A stretch of 64,000 nucleotides of DNA from Lysobacter sp. Root690 (GCF_001427785.1 NZ_LMHM01000018.1:1-64000), one strand, 5' to 3'. Counted from the stretch's first letter, positions 1-9,488 are shown. Made by a program: numbers and translations. Notes: a model not told the origin generated them from the sequence alone.

Positions 1-127
1 CGGTGGCGCGCGGCGCACATCCATGTGCGCCGCCCTTCGGGTGTCCTGTTGCTAACGCGAGTTGCAAGCCTCGCAGCGCTGGATGAACTGCGCGGCTGCG
101 GACTCAAGCAAAGGCCATATGAGCTAC

Positions 128-158
128 CTGTAGGAGCGGCGCAAGCCGCGACCGCGAA
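128..158 (+). repeat. Dispersed repeat R1, copy 1
   Basis: A 31-base GC-rich element beginning CTGTAGGAGCGGCGCAAGCC and ending ACCGCGAA. A copy with one mismatch lies at 21206-21236 and an inverted, interrupted copy at about 21128-21181. It is noncoding and sits in a gene-free stretch (1-379). It resembles the dispersed intergenic elements common in Xanthomonadaceae. I infer a REP-like element; no function can be read from the sequence. Confidence 0.7.
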
Positions 159-240
159 ATCCCGACTACGGCGCAGATCTCGACACCGCTTCGCGAGCCG
201 GATACGTCGCCGGGGCAGAACAACAGAGGTGCAAAGGGCA

Positions 241-277
241 AAAAAAGCAAATCCCCCGCGCACGGGGGATTTGTTTA
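241..277. terminator. Rho-independent terminator, bidirectional
   Basis: The inverted repeat CAAATCCCCCG / CGGGGGATTTG is flanked by an A-run on the left and T-rich sequence on the right. It could therefore end transcription from either strand. On the minus strand it lies about 100 bases after the stop of the ABC permease/peptidase gene (380). A C-rich repeat fragment (family R4, about 304-325) lies in between. Bases 1-379 otherwise hold no gene I can support. Confidence 0.7.
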
Positions 278-379
278 CCGCATCGTTGTAACGCCGGGCG
301 TCCGCCCCCCCTTTTGCAAAGGGGGCATGCGGTTCACCGAGAAAAGCCCGATCTCGGCCGCCTATCTACACCAACCCAA

Positions 380-3300
380 TCACAACTTCTTGCGATTATC
401 CGCCGGCACCCGATCAATCAACTTGTTGTACGGATCGAACCCGACCTCGTACGGCGCCTGATCGACCACCACCGTCACCGTCTGATCGTTCTTGGTGATG
501 CGACGACGCTCCAGCGACAACACCTTCTCGTCGCCCTCCTTGCCCGACGGCCCGCGCGCGAACACGCCGATCTCGATCCAGTCGTCCAGCGGCGCGGCGG
601 TCTCCTTGCCCTTGCCGTCGGCGTACAGCTTGGCCGCGTGCAAATTCAAAGTGACCTCGTACTTGCCGTCGGGGCGCTTCTTCGAACTCGCCTCGACCAC
701 GCGGTTGTCGTAGAAGCTGATCTTCTCGAACAGGTCGGTGATCAGCTGCTGCTGCTCGGGCTTGGCTTCCGCGCGCAGGTACTCCAGCAACTCGGCCGAA
801 GTGGTGTACGGCGGGTTCTGGTAGCCCTTGTCCTCCAGGAAGCGCTTGAGCGCGCGATTGACCGTCGCTTCGCCCAGTTCCTCGCGCAGGCGATAGAACA
901 CCAGCGAGCCCTTGCGGTAGTGGATGTACTGCTGGTTCTCGACCCGGTACAGCGGCAATTCCTCCAGACGCTCGCCGCCGCGCTCGGACAGGTAACGGTC
1001 CAGTTCGTACTTGAGGAAGCGGCGCATCTTGGCCCGGCCGTATTCCTTCTCCATCACCATCAGCGCCGAATACTGCGACAGCGACTCCGACAGCATGGTC
1101 GAACCCTGCACGTTGGCGCCGATCACCTGATGCGCCCACCACTGGTGCGCGACCTCGTGCGCGGTCACGTAGAACACGTAGTCGACCGCCTCGGGATCGC
1201 GCAGGTCGGCGACGAAGCCGATCGATTCGGAGAACGGGATGGTGTTGGCGAAGCTCTGGGCGAAACGCGAGTAGCCCGGGAACTCAAGGATGCGTACCTG
1301 CCGATGCTGATACGGGGTGAAGTTGGCCTGGAAATAATCCAGCGACTTCTTGACCCCGTCGATCATGCGATCGACGTTGTAGGCGTGCTTGGGATCGTAG
1401 TACACCTCGATCGGAATGCCGGCGTGCTCGGCGCGGCGCACGTCCCAGCGCGCCGACAGGTACGAGTAGAACGGCAGCATCGGCCGGTCCATCGCATACT
1501 CGAAGCAACGGCGGCCCTCGCGACGGAACTCGCGCTTGAGATAGCCCGGCGACAACGCGATCTGGTCCGGCGCGGTGCACACCGTGGTCTTGAAGTCGAT
1601 CCAGTCGGCATCGGCGGCGATGTAGTGGTTCGCGCGCGCGGCCTGATCCTCCAGCTTGGGCATGCGCGGCGCTTCGCCGAGGCCGCGCTTACGGCGTTCG
1701 TTGCGGTCGCTGAGCTGGCGGCCTTCGCTGTAGCCGAAGCTCGGAAACACCGCCGAGTTGAAGAAGCTGCCGTTCGCGACGATCTGGGTATTGCCCGGTT
1801 CGTTGGAGAAGCCGCGCTGGGCATAGGACTGGACGAAGTTCAGCTGACGGTGTTCGCCCGGCTGCATCGGTTTGTCGAGGCGGTAGATGCGATAGCCCAC
1901 GCGTGCATCGTCATGGATCAGCTTGGCGCCGCCGAATTCGAGCTTCTCGACCGTCGCCTCGGGATCGACCGCGATATGGAACTCGGCGATCGGCGCGGCG
2001 TGCTGGTTGACGATCTCGTAATGACCGCGGGTGCGCACGCTGAGAGTTTCCGGACGCAAGTCGACTTCGTTCTCGACCGCGACGATCCGCGGCTGCGGCA
2101 GGTTGTGGTACTTGCGGTAGTCCTTCTCGTAACGCGCCTGCTCGTCCATCGCCACGTCCGACGGCACGTAGCGGTTGAGCACGTTGGTGTTCCAGAAGAT
2201 CCAGCCGCCGGCCGCAACCCAGGCCAGCACCGCGACCGCGAGGGTAACGCCGCGGCCGCCGCGCAGGCGCGAACGCGCCAGCTTGATGCGTTCGCGCAGG
2301 CTCGGCGCCACGCCGCGCACCCAGAACGCCGCGGCCAGCAGCATCAAGGCGAGCAGCAGCAGGCCCCAATAGGTCTGGAACCACAGCCGCGCGCCGAGGA
2401 ACTGGCCGTAGCCGTTCATGTCGGAATACGGCGCGGCCGGTGCGTTGGCGTAGTTGTAGAGGTTGTGTTCGAAGTGCATCAGGCCGAGCGTGGCCTGCAG
2501 GATCACCACCACGATCAACAGGCCGTAGCCGATGAACTTGTTGTTGGTCAGCACCTGCAGCACCAGCGCCAGCCCGCCCATCAGCACGAACGGAATCGCG
2601 TCGAGCAGCAACTGCTTGACGTAGAGCAGCGGCTCCAGGGTGCTGTAGCCCTTGAACAACTGCATGACCATCGAGGCCACGCCGCCGATCGCCTGGAACA
2701 CCAGCACCACCGCGATCAAGGCGATGAACTTGCTCAGCAACGGCAGCCAGTTGGGCACCGGCATGGCGTCGCTGACTTCGGCCAGCTTGACTCCGCGTTC
2801 CTTGAACACCAGTTCGCCGGCGTAGAACATCACCACGAAGATCAGCATGAAGCTGTAGCTGCCTTGCAGCGCGGTGAGCATCAGCGAGGTGGTCGGATAG
2901 GTCTTGGTGCCGAAGATGCTCTGGACCGAGCCGGCGCTGGCCAGGAAGCTGGTCACGGCGAAGGCGAGCATGATCAGGAACGGCACGCTCTTGAGCACGC
3001 CGACGGTATCGAAGCGCAGCGCATGCAGGAACTGGGTGCGCACGGTCGCGGCCGCGAACGTCGGCTGCACTTTCGGCGCCGGCTTACCGGCGCTTTGCGT
3101 GTCGACCGCCACGGCCTTGCGCTTGCGCCGGAACCAGGCCTTGCCGGTACCGGTGCGCTGCGGTTTGAACAGGGCGAACGCGGCGGCGATCATCGCCACG
3201 CCGACGCCGAGCCACAGCGCGCGATTGACCAGCAGATAACCGGCGATCGCAGGCAGGCGGGTGTTGAGTTCGGGCGCGGACCAATAGCGGACCGTGCGCC

Positions 3301-3949
3301 GGAACGCGGTCAGGCCGAACGGGTCCATCATCGTCGCCAGCCACTCGTTGTCGAGATCGGCGAGCAGGCTGTTGGCCACGCCGCGCAACACGAAGAAGCC
3401 GATCACGCCCAAATACACGATCAACAGGCTGCGCCCGGTGACCGCCAGCAGCGCCAGCAAGGCGCCGATGAATATCAGGTTGGGCAGCACGAACACCGCG
3501 AAACTCCACAGGTACGGCTGCAGCGAGAACGCGCCGACCCGCTCGGGATCGACCCAGGGCATGTACGGCGCGATCAGCAGGCCGACGGTGATCATCAAGA
3601 ACACCAGCAGGCTCGCCGCCAGCGCGCCGGCGAAGCGGCCGATCAGGAAGTCGCGCTTGCGCATCGGGCTGGAGAAGAACAGGTCGGCGGTGCCCAGTTC
3701 GAAATCGCGCAACAAGGCGCCGGACACGAACACCGCGATCACCAGCAGCCCGAGCAGGCTGAACATGCCGTAGAAAGTGGCGATGGTGGTCGGCGCATTG
3801 CGGTTGACGTTGCCGACGCCGCCGCCGATCTGGATCGCGTCGCTGGAGGCGGCGCCGAAGGCCATCAGGCCGAACAGCAGCGCGAACAGCCATAGCAACG
3901 GCGAGCGCAGCTGCTGGCGCAGCTCGAAGCGGAAAAATTCAAGGATCAT
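380..3949 (-). CDS. ABC-2 type permease fused to M1-family aminopeptidase domain
   Basis: A protein of 1189 residues. The N-terminal half has two groups of about six hydrophobic helices, as in ABC-2 permeases (first group roughly residues 15-265, second from about 310 to 570). The C-terminal part is a periplasmic-type M1 peptidase: HEVAHQWWAHQ near residue 930 carries the HExxH zinc site, and the glutamate of the following SESLSQYSA segment is the probable third ligand. The family is known as 'ABC transporter permease/M1 family aminopeptidase'. The ATPase lies 13 bases upstream on the same strand, so the two genes very likely form one transporter operon. I infer export or processing of a peptide or membrane component; the substrate is unknown. 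Long open frames on the opposite strand are codon-bias shadows. Confidence 0.9.
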   Translation of the reverse strand: MILEFFRFELRQQLRSPLLWLFALLFGLMAFGAASSDAIQIGGGVGNVNRNAPTTIATFYGMFSLLGLLVIAVFVSGALLRDFELGTADLFFSSPMRKRDFLIGRFAGALAASLLVFLMITVGLLIAPYMPWVDPERVGAFSLQPYLWSFAVFVLPNLIFIGALLALLAVTGRSLLIVYLGVIGFFVLRGVANSLLADLDNEWLATMMDPFGLTAFRRTVRYWSAPELNTRLPAIAGYLLVNRALWLGVGVAMIAAAFALFKPQRTGTGKAWFRRKRKAVAVDTQSAGKPAPKVQPTFAAATVRTQFLHALRFDTVGVLKSVPFLIMLAFAVTSFLASAGSVQSIFGTKTYPTTSLMLTALQGSYSFMLIFVVMFYAGELVFKERGVKLAEVSDAMPVPNWLPLLSKFIALIAVVLVFQAIGGVASMVMQLFKGYSTLEPLLYVKQLLLDAIPFVLMGGLALVLQVLTNNKFIGYGLLIVVVILQATLGLMHFEHNLYNYANAPAAPYSDMNGYGQFLGARLWFQTYWGLLLLALMLLAAAFWVRGVAPSLRERIKLARSRLRGGRGVTLAVAVLAWVAAGGWIFWNTNVLNRYVPSDVAMDEQARYEKDYRKYHNLPQPRIVAVENEVDLRPETLSVRTRGHYEIVNQHAAPIAEFHIAVDPEATVEKLEFGGAKLIHDDARVGYRIYRLDKPMQPGEHRQLNFVQSYAQRGFSNEPGNTQIVANGSFFNSAVFPSFGYSEGRQLSDRNERRKRGLGEAPRMPKLEDQAARANHYIAADADWIDFKTTVCTAPDQIALSPGYLKREFRREGRRCFEYAMDRPMLPFYSYLSARWDVRRAEHAGIPIEVYYDPKHAYNVDRMIDGVKKSLDYFQANFTPYQHRQVRILEFPGYSRFAQSFANTIPFSESIGFVADLRDPEAVDYVFYVTAHEVAHQWWAHQVIGANVQGSTMLSESLSQYSALMVMEKEYGRAKMRRFLKYELDRYLSERGGERLEELPLYRVENQQYIHYRKGSLVFYRLREELGEATVNRALKRFLEDKGYQNPPYTTSAELLEYLRAEAKPEQQQLITDLFEKISFYDNRVVEASSKKRPDGKYEVTLNLHAAKLYADGKGKETAAPLDDWIEIGVFARGPSGKEGDEKVLSLERRRITKNDQTVTVVVDQAPYEVGFDPYNKLIDRVPADNRKKL

Positions 3950-3962
3950 CGGGATGCTCCGC

Positions 3963-4859
3963 TCAGGCCGCGACGCGCGCGTGCTGGCGCAGGCGCTGGA
4001 AGTACACGTCTTCCAGATCGGGCGCGACGCGTTCGAAGCCCTCCTCGGGCGAGTCCGGACTGAACACGTGGATCACTGGCTGGCCGCCGACCAGTCGGGT
4101 CGACAGCACGGTGAAACGGGTTTCGTAGCTCGACAAGGTGGTCTTGCTGACCTGCTTGCGCCAGACCTGATCGCTGAGCGCGGCGATCGCCGCGTTCGGC
4201 TCGCCGCTGAGCAGCACCTTGCCCTTGTTGATGATGGCCATGCTCGGGCACAGGTCGGTGACGTCCTCGACGATGTGGGTCGACAGGATCACCGCGACGT
4301 TCTCGCCGATCTCCGCCAGCAGGTTGAGGAAGCGGTTGCGTTCTTCCGGATCGAGGCCGGCGGTGGGTTCGTCGACGATCACCAGGCGCGGATCGCCGAG
4401 CAGCGCCTGGGCGATGCCGAAGCGCTGGCGCATGCCGCCGGAGAAGCCGCCGAGTTTCTGCTTGCGCACGTTCCACAGGTTGACCTGGTGCAGCAGGCCG
4501 TCGACCACTTCGCGGCGCTGCTTGCGCTGGGTCAGGCCCTTGAGCACGGCGAAGTGTTCGAGCAGGTCGAGTGCGCTGACCTTCGGGTACACGCCGAAAT
4601 CCTGCGGCAGGTAGCCCAGTTGCCGGCGCACCGCGTCCTTGTCGCGCAGCACGTCGATGGCCGGGCCGTCGCCGTTGTCGAGGATCGCGCTGCCGGCGTC
4701 GGCCTCCTGCAAGGTCGCCAGGGTCCGCATCAGCGAGGACTTGCCGGCGCCGTTGGGACCGAGCAAGCCGAACATGCCGCGCGGAATGTCCAGCGAAATG
4801 CCGTCGAGCGCGCGCACGCCGTTGGCATAGGTCTTGGTGAGGTCGCGAATGGTCAGCAT
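3963..4859 (-). CDS. ABC transporter ATP-binding protein
   Basis: A 298-residue single nucleotide-binding domain. Walker A is GPNGAGKS (residues 34-41), the Q-loop is in LPQDFGVYP (83-91), the signature is GFSGGMRQR (137-145, a variant of LSGGQ), and Walker B is VIVDEP (159-164). A switch histidine follows in ILSTHIVED. It has the usual length and layout of ATPases that pair with ABC-2 permeases. It energises the permease/peptidase encoded 13 bases downstream. A CTAG-containing sequence about 60-90 bases upstream of the ATG may belong to its promoter, but no clear -35/-10 pair is visible. Confidence 0.93.
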   Translation of the reverse strand: MLTIRDLTKTYANGVRALDGISLDIPRGMFGLLGPNGAGKSSLMRTLATLQEADAGSAILDNGDGPAIDVLRDKDAVRRQLGYLPQDFGVYPKVSALDLLEHFAVLKGLTQRKQRREVVDGLLHQVNLWNVRKQKLGGFSGGMRQRFGIAQALLGDPRLVIVDEPTAGLDPEERNRFLNLLAEIGENVAVILSTHIVEDVTDLCPSMAIINKGKVLLSGEPNAAIAALSDQVWRKQVSKTTLSSYETRFTVLSTRLVGGQPVIHVFSPDSPEEGFERVAPDLEDVYFQRLRQHARVAA

Positions 4860-5182
4860 GCGGCGGGCTCCAGGGAAAAGGACTCGGCCGCGGCGGTGGC
4901 GCGGCCCGTGCAGATTGAGACGATGCTAGTAAGACGATCCTAGCCAGAAAACGTGACCCGGCCATGGGCGCTTGGTCGGCATGACCGATGGCAGGGCCGG
5001 GTCGCGCGCGCGGCGGACGCGATCGTCGACGCCATCATGCTGGAGCGCGGGCGCGCCCGCGCCATGTCCGAATGGTCAGCGTGACCGACGACAGGGATCG
5101 CCGCGCATGGGTAGGGAGTGGCGGCCGATCTGCGTTGGCGACCAAGGTCGCGGCGCTCACGGACCGGCGCGCGTGTCCGCGC
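4860..5182. other. Gene-free stretch between ATPase and AraC genes
   Basis: These 323 bases hold the promoter region of the minus-strand ABC operon and the 3' flank of the AraC gene. GATGCTAGTAAGACGATCC at about 4922-4940 contains repeated CTAG-like blocks and is the only AT-richer part. A degenerate inverted element rich in GCGCG lies around 5040-5075. I see no gene and no convincing terminator. Confidence 0.5.
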
Positions 5183-6067
5183 TCAGCCGCGCTGGCGGTA
5201 CTCGCTCGGGGTGATGCCGTACTGCCGCTTGAACACCGCCGACAGATGACTGTGGCTGGAGAAACCGCTGCCGATCGCGATCGTGGTGATGTCGTCGTCG
5301 CCGCGGCGCAGGCGCGTGCAAACGCGTTGCAGGCGCTGCCCGAGCACGTACTGGATCGGCGTGGCGCCGAAACTGGCGCGAAACGCGATCAGCAAGCGAT
5401 GAGTGCTCAGGCCGGTCAGCGCGGCCAACGCGGCCAGACGGATCGGCTGGTCCAGATGCGACTGGATATAGTCCTCGACCCGTTGCCGCTGCGGCTCGCT
5501 CAAGCGCGGCGCCAGTTCGCGCAACGGTCGCGGCGGCGCGGCGCCGCCGTGTTCGCGCAGCAGATGCAGGCACAGGCTCTGGCTCAACGCCTCGCACAGC
5601 ATCGCCGCGAGGTCGTCGGATTCACCGCTCAGTTGGGCGAGCCGAGCAGCCAGCGCATGCACCAGCGGGTCGTGGTATTTCATGCGCGCGGCCAGGCCGG
5701 GGTAGCGGGCCGGGTCGATGGTCAGTTCGGCGTAGGCGATCTCGCCGCCGCGGGCCTCGCCCTGGTAACGCCGGCCCGCCGGAATCAGCCACAGGTCGCC
5801 CACCGCGGCCGGCGCGCGCAGGCGGCCGACGCCGTCGATGCGGGTTTCGAGCCGGCGCATCGCGCCGTCGAGATGCACGATCAAGGTGTGGCGGTCGTGA
5901 TGCACGCTCCACTGGGTCGGCTGAGCGATGCGTTCGGTGGCGAAGGCGAACTGCACCCCGTCGCCCAGCGTCAGCTCGCGGCGCATCACCTCGCGCTGGC
6001 CCGGCCCATGGCCGGGCACAACCGGGATCGCCGGCGGCGGCGGAGAAACTGACAGCGCGTCGGACAT
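5183..6067 (-). CDS. AraC-family transcriptional regulator
   Basis: A 294-residue protein when started at the ATG at 6067; a GTG start at 6151 would add 28 residues and run towards the divergent gene. The N-terminal two thirds is a cupin-like effector region (conserved VGDLWLIPAG segment). The C-terminal ~100 residues form the double helix-turn-helix of AraC/XylS regulators: RLAALAALTGLSTHRLLIAF is the first HTH and IAIGSGFSSHSHLSAVFKRQ the second, followed by YGITPSEYR. It is divergent from the short-chain dehydrogenase at 6183, whose expression it probably controls through the 115-base gap. The effector is unknown. Confidence 0.9.
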   Translation of the reverse strand: MSDALSVSPPPPAIPVVPGHGPGQREVMRRELTLGDGVQFAFATERIAQPTQWSVHHDRHTLIVHLDGAMRRLETRIDGVGRLRAPAAVGDLWLIPAGRRYQGEARGGEIAYAELTIDPARYPGLAARMKYHDPLVHALAARLAQLSGESDDLAAMLCEALSQSLCLHLLREHGGAAPPRPLRELAPRLSEPQRQRVEDYIQSHLDQPIRLAALAALTGLSTHRLLIAFRASFGATPIQYVLGQRLQRVCTRLRRGDDDITTIAIGSGFSSHSHLSAVFKRQYGITPSEYRQRG

Positions 6068-6182
6068 CGTGAAAGCACCGGGGACCCAGGCCGATGTAAA
6101 CACGACTTCGGTCACATGCGCGTCAACGCGGCGGGTGGCCAGCGCCCTCACTCACTCCCCTGTTTACCGGAGCAAGCACCCC

Positions 6183-6956
6183 ATGCCCAACCGTTCCCTC
6201 ACCGGCAAGGCCGTCGTCATCGGCGGCGGCGCCAAGAACCTCGGCGGCCTGATTTCGCGCGAACTCGCCGCCGGCGGCGCCGGCGCGATCGCCGTGCATT
6301 ACAACAGCGACGCCACCCGCGCCGCGGCCGAAGACACCGTCGCCGCGGTGCGCGCGGCCGGCGCCTACGCCTTCGCCCACCAGGGCGACCTGACCCGACC
6401 CAGCGAGGTCGCCGCCCTGTTCGACGCGGCCAAGACGCGGTTCGGCAAGCTCGACATCGCCATCAACACCACCGGCATGGTCATCAAGAAGCCGCTGATC
6501 GAAGTGACCGAGGACGAATACGACCGGATGTTCGCGGTCAATTCCAAGGCCGCGTTCTTCTTCATCCAGGAAGCCGGCAAGCAGCTCGCCGACGACGGCA
6601 ACATCTGCACCATCGTCAGCTCGCTGCTGGCCGCGTACACGCCGCTCTATGCGGTCTACCCCGGCAGCAAGGCGCCTATCGAGCACTTCACCCGCGCCGC
6701 GTCCAAGGAGTTCGGCGAACGCGGCATCTCGGTCAACGCGGTCGGCCCGGGGCCGATGGACACGCCGTTCTTCTATCCGGCCGAGTCGAAGGAATCGGCC
6801 GCCTACCACGCCACCGCCGCGGCGCTGAGCAGCCGCACCAAGAGCGGGCTGACCGAGATCGCCGACATCGCGCCGCTGATCAAGTTCCTGGTCAGCGACG
6901 GCTGGTGGATCACCGGCCAGACCATTTTCGCCAATGGCGGTTACACCACGCGTTGA
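6183..6956 (+). CDS. Short-chain dehydrogenase/reductase (SDR)
   Basis: A 257-residue NAD(P)-dependent oxidoreductase. A Rossmann glycine motif lies in VVIGGGAKNLGG near the N-terminus. The active-site segment has a serine in IVSSLLA followed by YPGSK, the YxxxK catalytic pair. The family-typical SVNAVGPGPMDTP and the C-terminal GQTIFANGGY are also present. The ATG at 6183 has GGAG 10 bases upstream; in-frame extension to 5928 would overlap the divergent regulator and is rejected. Pairing with an AraC regulator suggests an inducible catabolic or detoxifying step. The substrate cannot be inferred. Confidence 0.92.
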   Translation: MPNRSLTGKAVVIGGGAKNLGGLISRELAAGGAGAIAVHYNSDATRAAAEDTVAAVRAAGAYAFAHQGDLTRPSEVAALFDAAKTRFGKLDIAINTTGMVIKKPLIEVTEDEYDRMFAVNSKAAFFFIQEAGKQLADDGNICTIVSSLLAAYTPLYAVYPGSKAPIEHFTRAASKEFGERGISVNAVGPGPMDTPFFYPAESKESAAYHATAAALSSRTKSGLTEIADIAPLIKFLVSDGWWITGQTIFANGGYTTR

Positions 6957-7102
6957 GGCGGCAAGACCGTCGGCGCGTGCGTGCGCGCCGCATGCACGCG
7001 CCGCGGCCAACCATGAGCGCGGTAAATGGTTGGCTGCGCACGATATGCCGACAACCGCGCTAAGGTGACCACGACAGAGCGCCATCGACCCAGGGGATCG
7101 GC

Positions 7103-7387
7103 ATGCACACGGTACTGGTGATACTCGGCGGTTTCGCCCTGCTGGCGCTGTGCCTGCTGGCCGCGCGCGTGCTCGTCGGCCCCGGCACGGCCCCGTTGCG
7201 CAGCGCGATCAGGATCTTCCTGCCGCTGTGGTTGATCGGCGCGGGCATCAACATGGCGGTCGGCGTGATCCACGCCGGTTACAGCGTGGCCGAGGAACTG
7301 CCGATCTTCCTGCTGATCTTCGCCGTGCCGGCCGCGGTCGCGCTCCTACTTGGGTGGATACTGTCGCGAACCCGATCCACGCCCTAG
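7103..7387 (+). CDS. Small integral membrane protein, unknown function
   Basis: A 94-residue protein with three predicted hydrophobic helices: residues 2-24, about 34-55 and about 67-88. The loops carry few charges and the C-terminus is basic (SRTRSTP). I do not recognise the family by name. The ATG follows CAGGGGATCGGC, a usable ribosome site. The LtrA-family gene starts 14 bases after its stop, so the two may be cotranscribed. Confidence 0.7.
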   Translation: MHTVLVILGGFALLALCLLAARVLVGPGTAPLRSAIRIFLPLWLIGAGINMAVGVIHAGYSVAEELPIFLLIFAVPAAVALLLGWILSRTRSTP

Positions 7388-7401
7388 CCCAAGGCCGCGC
7401 C

Positions 7402-8601
7402 ATGACCGACCAACGCCCCACCCTGCTGCGCAGCCGCGAAGGCCACGCCAAGGTCGGCTATGCCGAACTGTTCTTCGACCTGGTGTTCGTGTTCGCGGTG
7501 ACCCAGCTGTCGCACACCCTGCTCGAACACCTCAACCCGGTCGGCGCCCTGCGCACCGGCCTGTTGTTCCTCGGCGTGTGGTGGCTGTGGATCTACACCT
7601 CCTGGGTCACCAACTGGCTCGACCCGGAGAAAGTGCCGGTCCGGATCATGATCTTCGGGCTGATGCTCGGCGGCCTGCTGCTGTCGTCGTCGCTGCCCGA
7701 TGCGTTCGGCGAACGCGGGCTGATCTATGGCGCGGTGTTCGCCAGCATGCAGGTCGGCCGCAGCACCTTCATGCTGTGGGCGTTGCGCGGCGGGCGCAGC
7801 CCCGGCAATTTCCGCAACTTCATCCGCATCACGTTATGGCTGCTGGTATCGGCGGCGTTCTGGATCGGCGGCGGCCTGGCCGAACCCGAGGCGCGGGTCG
7901 GCTGGTGGCTGATCGCGGTGGCGATCGAATACCTCGGGCCGATCGCATTCTTCCGCGTGCCCGGCCTGGGCCGCTCGACCCTGTCGGACTGGGACGTGGA
8001 AGGCGGCCATCTGTCGGAACGCTGCGGCTTGTTCATCATCATCGCGCTCGGCGAATCGATCCTGATCACCGGCGCGACCTTCGCCAAGCTCGACTGGAAC
8101 CCGACCACCGTCGCCGCGTTCTGCATCGCCTTCCTCGGCAGCGTGGCGATGTGGTGGATCTATTTCGACAGCGGCGCGGCGCGCGGCGAACACCGCATCG
8201 CCCACGGCGACGACGTCGTCCATCGCGCGCGCCTGGCGCGTTTGGCCTACACCTACATGCATCTGCTGATCGTCGGCGGCATCATCGTGTGCGCGGTCGC
8301 CGACGAACTGGTGCTGGTCCATCCCGATCACGCCGACGCCGCCGGCATCGCCGCGATCGTCGGCGGCCCGGCGCTGTACCTGCTGGGTTGCGGCTTGTTC
8401 AAATGGGTGACCAATACCCGCCGGTTCCCGCCGATTTCGCACTGCGCCGGGTTGCTGATGCTGGCGGCGCTGTGGTTCGCCAGCGCGCCGCTGCACTTGT
8501 CGGCGTTGATGCTCGGCGCGGGCACGACGCTGGTGTTCGTGATCGTGGCGGGGTGGGAGACCGCGGCGTTGCGGCGGATGCCGGCGAGCGCGACCCACTG
8601 A
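7402..8601 (+). CDS. Low temperature requirement protein A (LtrA) family membrane protein
   Basis: A 399-residue polytopic membrane protein. It opens with the family hallmark: LRSREGHAKVGYAELFFDLV, followed by FVFAVTQLSHTLL. A central HLSERCGLFIIIALGESIL segment is also characteristic of LtrA proteins. About ten to twelve hydrophobic helices are visible. LtrA was named from a Listeria locus needed for growth in the cold; the molecular function is still unclear. The ATG at 7402 follows the stop of the small membrane protein by 14 bases. Longer in-frame starts upstream would overlap that gene and lack LtrA sequence. Confidence 0.9.
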   Translation: MTDQRPTLLRSREGHAKVGYAELFFDLVFVFAVTQLSHTLLEHLNPVGALRTGLLFLGVWWLWIYTSWVTNWLDPEKVPVRIMIFGLMLGGLLLSSSLPDAFGERGLIYGAVFASMQVGRSTFMLWALRGGRSPGNFRNFIRITLWLLVSAAFWIGGGLAEPEARVGWWLIAVAIEYLGPIAFFRVPGLGRSTLSDWDVEGGHLSERCGLFIIIALGESILITGATFAKLDWNPTTVAAFCIAFLGSVAMWWIYFDSGAARGEHRIAHGDDVVHRARLARLAYTYMHLLIVGGIIVCAVADELVLVHPDHADAAGIAAIVGGPALYLLGCGLFKWVTNTRRFPPISHCAGLLMLAALWFASAPLHLSALMLGAGTTLVFVIVAGWETAALRRMPASATH

Positions 8602-8682
8602 GTCCATGCTTCTTGGTCAGGCGCTCGCTGTCGACGACGCGACGGTCACGCCACTCAACAACGCCGAAGACGACAACACACT

Positions 8683-9198
8683 ATGAGCCTGTGGAAAAAA
8701 CCGCTGATGGGCCTGCTATGCGCAGGCACGATGGCATTGGCGGCCTGCGAAGATCCGATGACGATCGCATCGATCACCGGCTACAACCACAACACCGAAG
8801 CATTGGGGCTGCACGTCCAGGGATTCTCGGTCGATGACGCGAGCGGCTCGAACGCCGAGCCCGAGGGCGGGGCCGGCGCCACTTGCTGCGTCCAGATACC
8901 CAAGCGCTGGCACCCTGGGTTACAGGCCAAGGTGAAATGGAGCTACAGCCGTCTGGCGAACGACAAGCGCCCGATTCCTCCTCCGCGCGAAGCCACGGTG
9001 GGTATTCCCGATTACAACGCGAGAGGGCCGGGCTCGCTGCAGGTTCACTTCTACCCCGACGACAAGATCAAGATCGTGATCAGCAGCCTCGGCATCGAGC
9101 ATCCGTACTATCCGATGAGCGAAACGGACAAGCGTCCTTGGCAAACCAGCAAGGAGCGCCTCGAATACCTGCGCGCCAACCCGGAACAGAAAGACTGA
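8683..9198 (+). CDS. DUF3304-like lipoprotein
   Basis: A 171-residue protein. A lipobox (ALAAC, Cys22) follows a short hydrophobic signal, so the mature protein is probably membrane-anchored. The mature part begins ASITGYNHNTEALGL and contains CCVQIPKRWHPGLQAKVKW, the pattern I associate with DUF3304 lipoproteins. These are often found beside type VI secretion effector genes in Proteobacteria. No effector or T6SS gene lies nearby, so this copy is an orphan here. Family assignment is from motif memory, not a search. Confidence 0.75.
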   Translation: MSLWKKPLMGLLCAGTMALAACEDPMTIASITGYNHNTEALGLHVQGFSVDDASGSNAEPEGGAGATCCVQIPKRWHPGLQAKVKWSYSRLANDKRPIPPPREATVGIPDYNARGPGSLQVHFYPDDKIKIVISSLGIEHPYYPMSETDKRPWQTSKERLEYLRANPEQKD

Positions 9199-9308
9199 GG
9201 CACATCCCCAGAAAGAGCGATATCGGGGGACAGATGCGAGTCGCGCCACCCGGATTTTTCCCGCGCACCGCACTATCGCGACAGCGTGAAGGCCGAAAAA
9301 CTCACGTC

Positions 9309-9317
9309 TGTTAAAAT
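9309..9317 (+). promoter_or_regulatory. Candidate extended -10 promoter for the BCCT gene
   Basis: TGTTAAAAT matches an extended -10 box in an AT-poor setting, with no good -35 upstream. Similar TG-N-TAAANT boxes precede other genes in this window (18979, 34900, 41456). It lies 172 bases before the ATG chosen for the BCCT gene. That distance implies either a long leader or one of the upstream in-frame starts. Confidence 0.4.
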
Positions 9318-9488
9318 CGCCCCGCTCCGCGCACCGCACCGGACTTGCACGTCCGCTTGCGCCGTCACCGCTACGGCCATGGCTCGCAGCGCGGATCGCC
9401 CTCAACAGCCTTGCTGTCGACTCACCCGCCCGCTGATCGCGGCGGTGATCGCGCGTGCGTGATGCGCGCGTCGACGCGGCTGTGCCTC

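Noticed and set aside
314-3895. An open frame of almost 1200 codons on the plus strand, opposite the ABC permease/peptidase gene.
   Set aside because: It is rich in Arg, His, Gln and Ala without domain structure, as expected for the antisense of a GC-biased gene. The minus-strand protein has complete, recognisable motifs.
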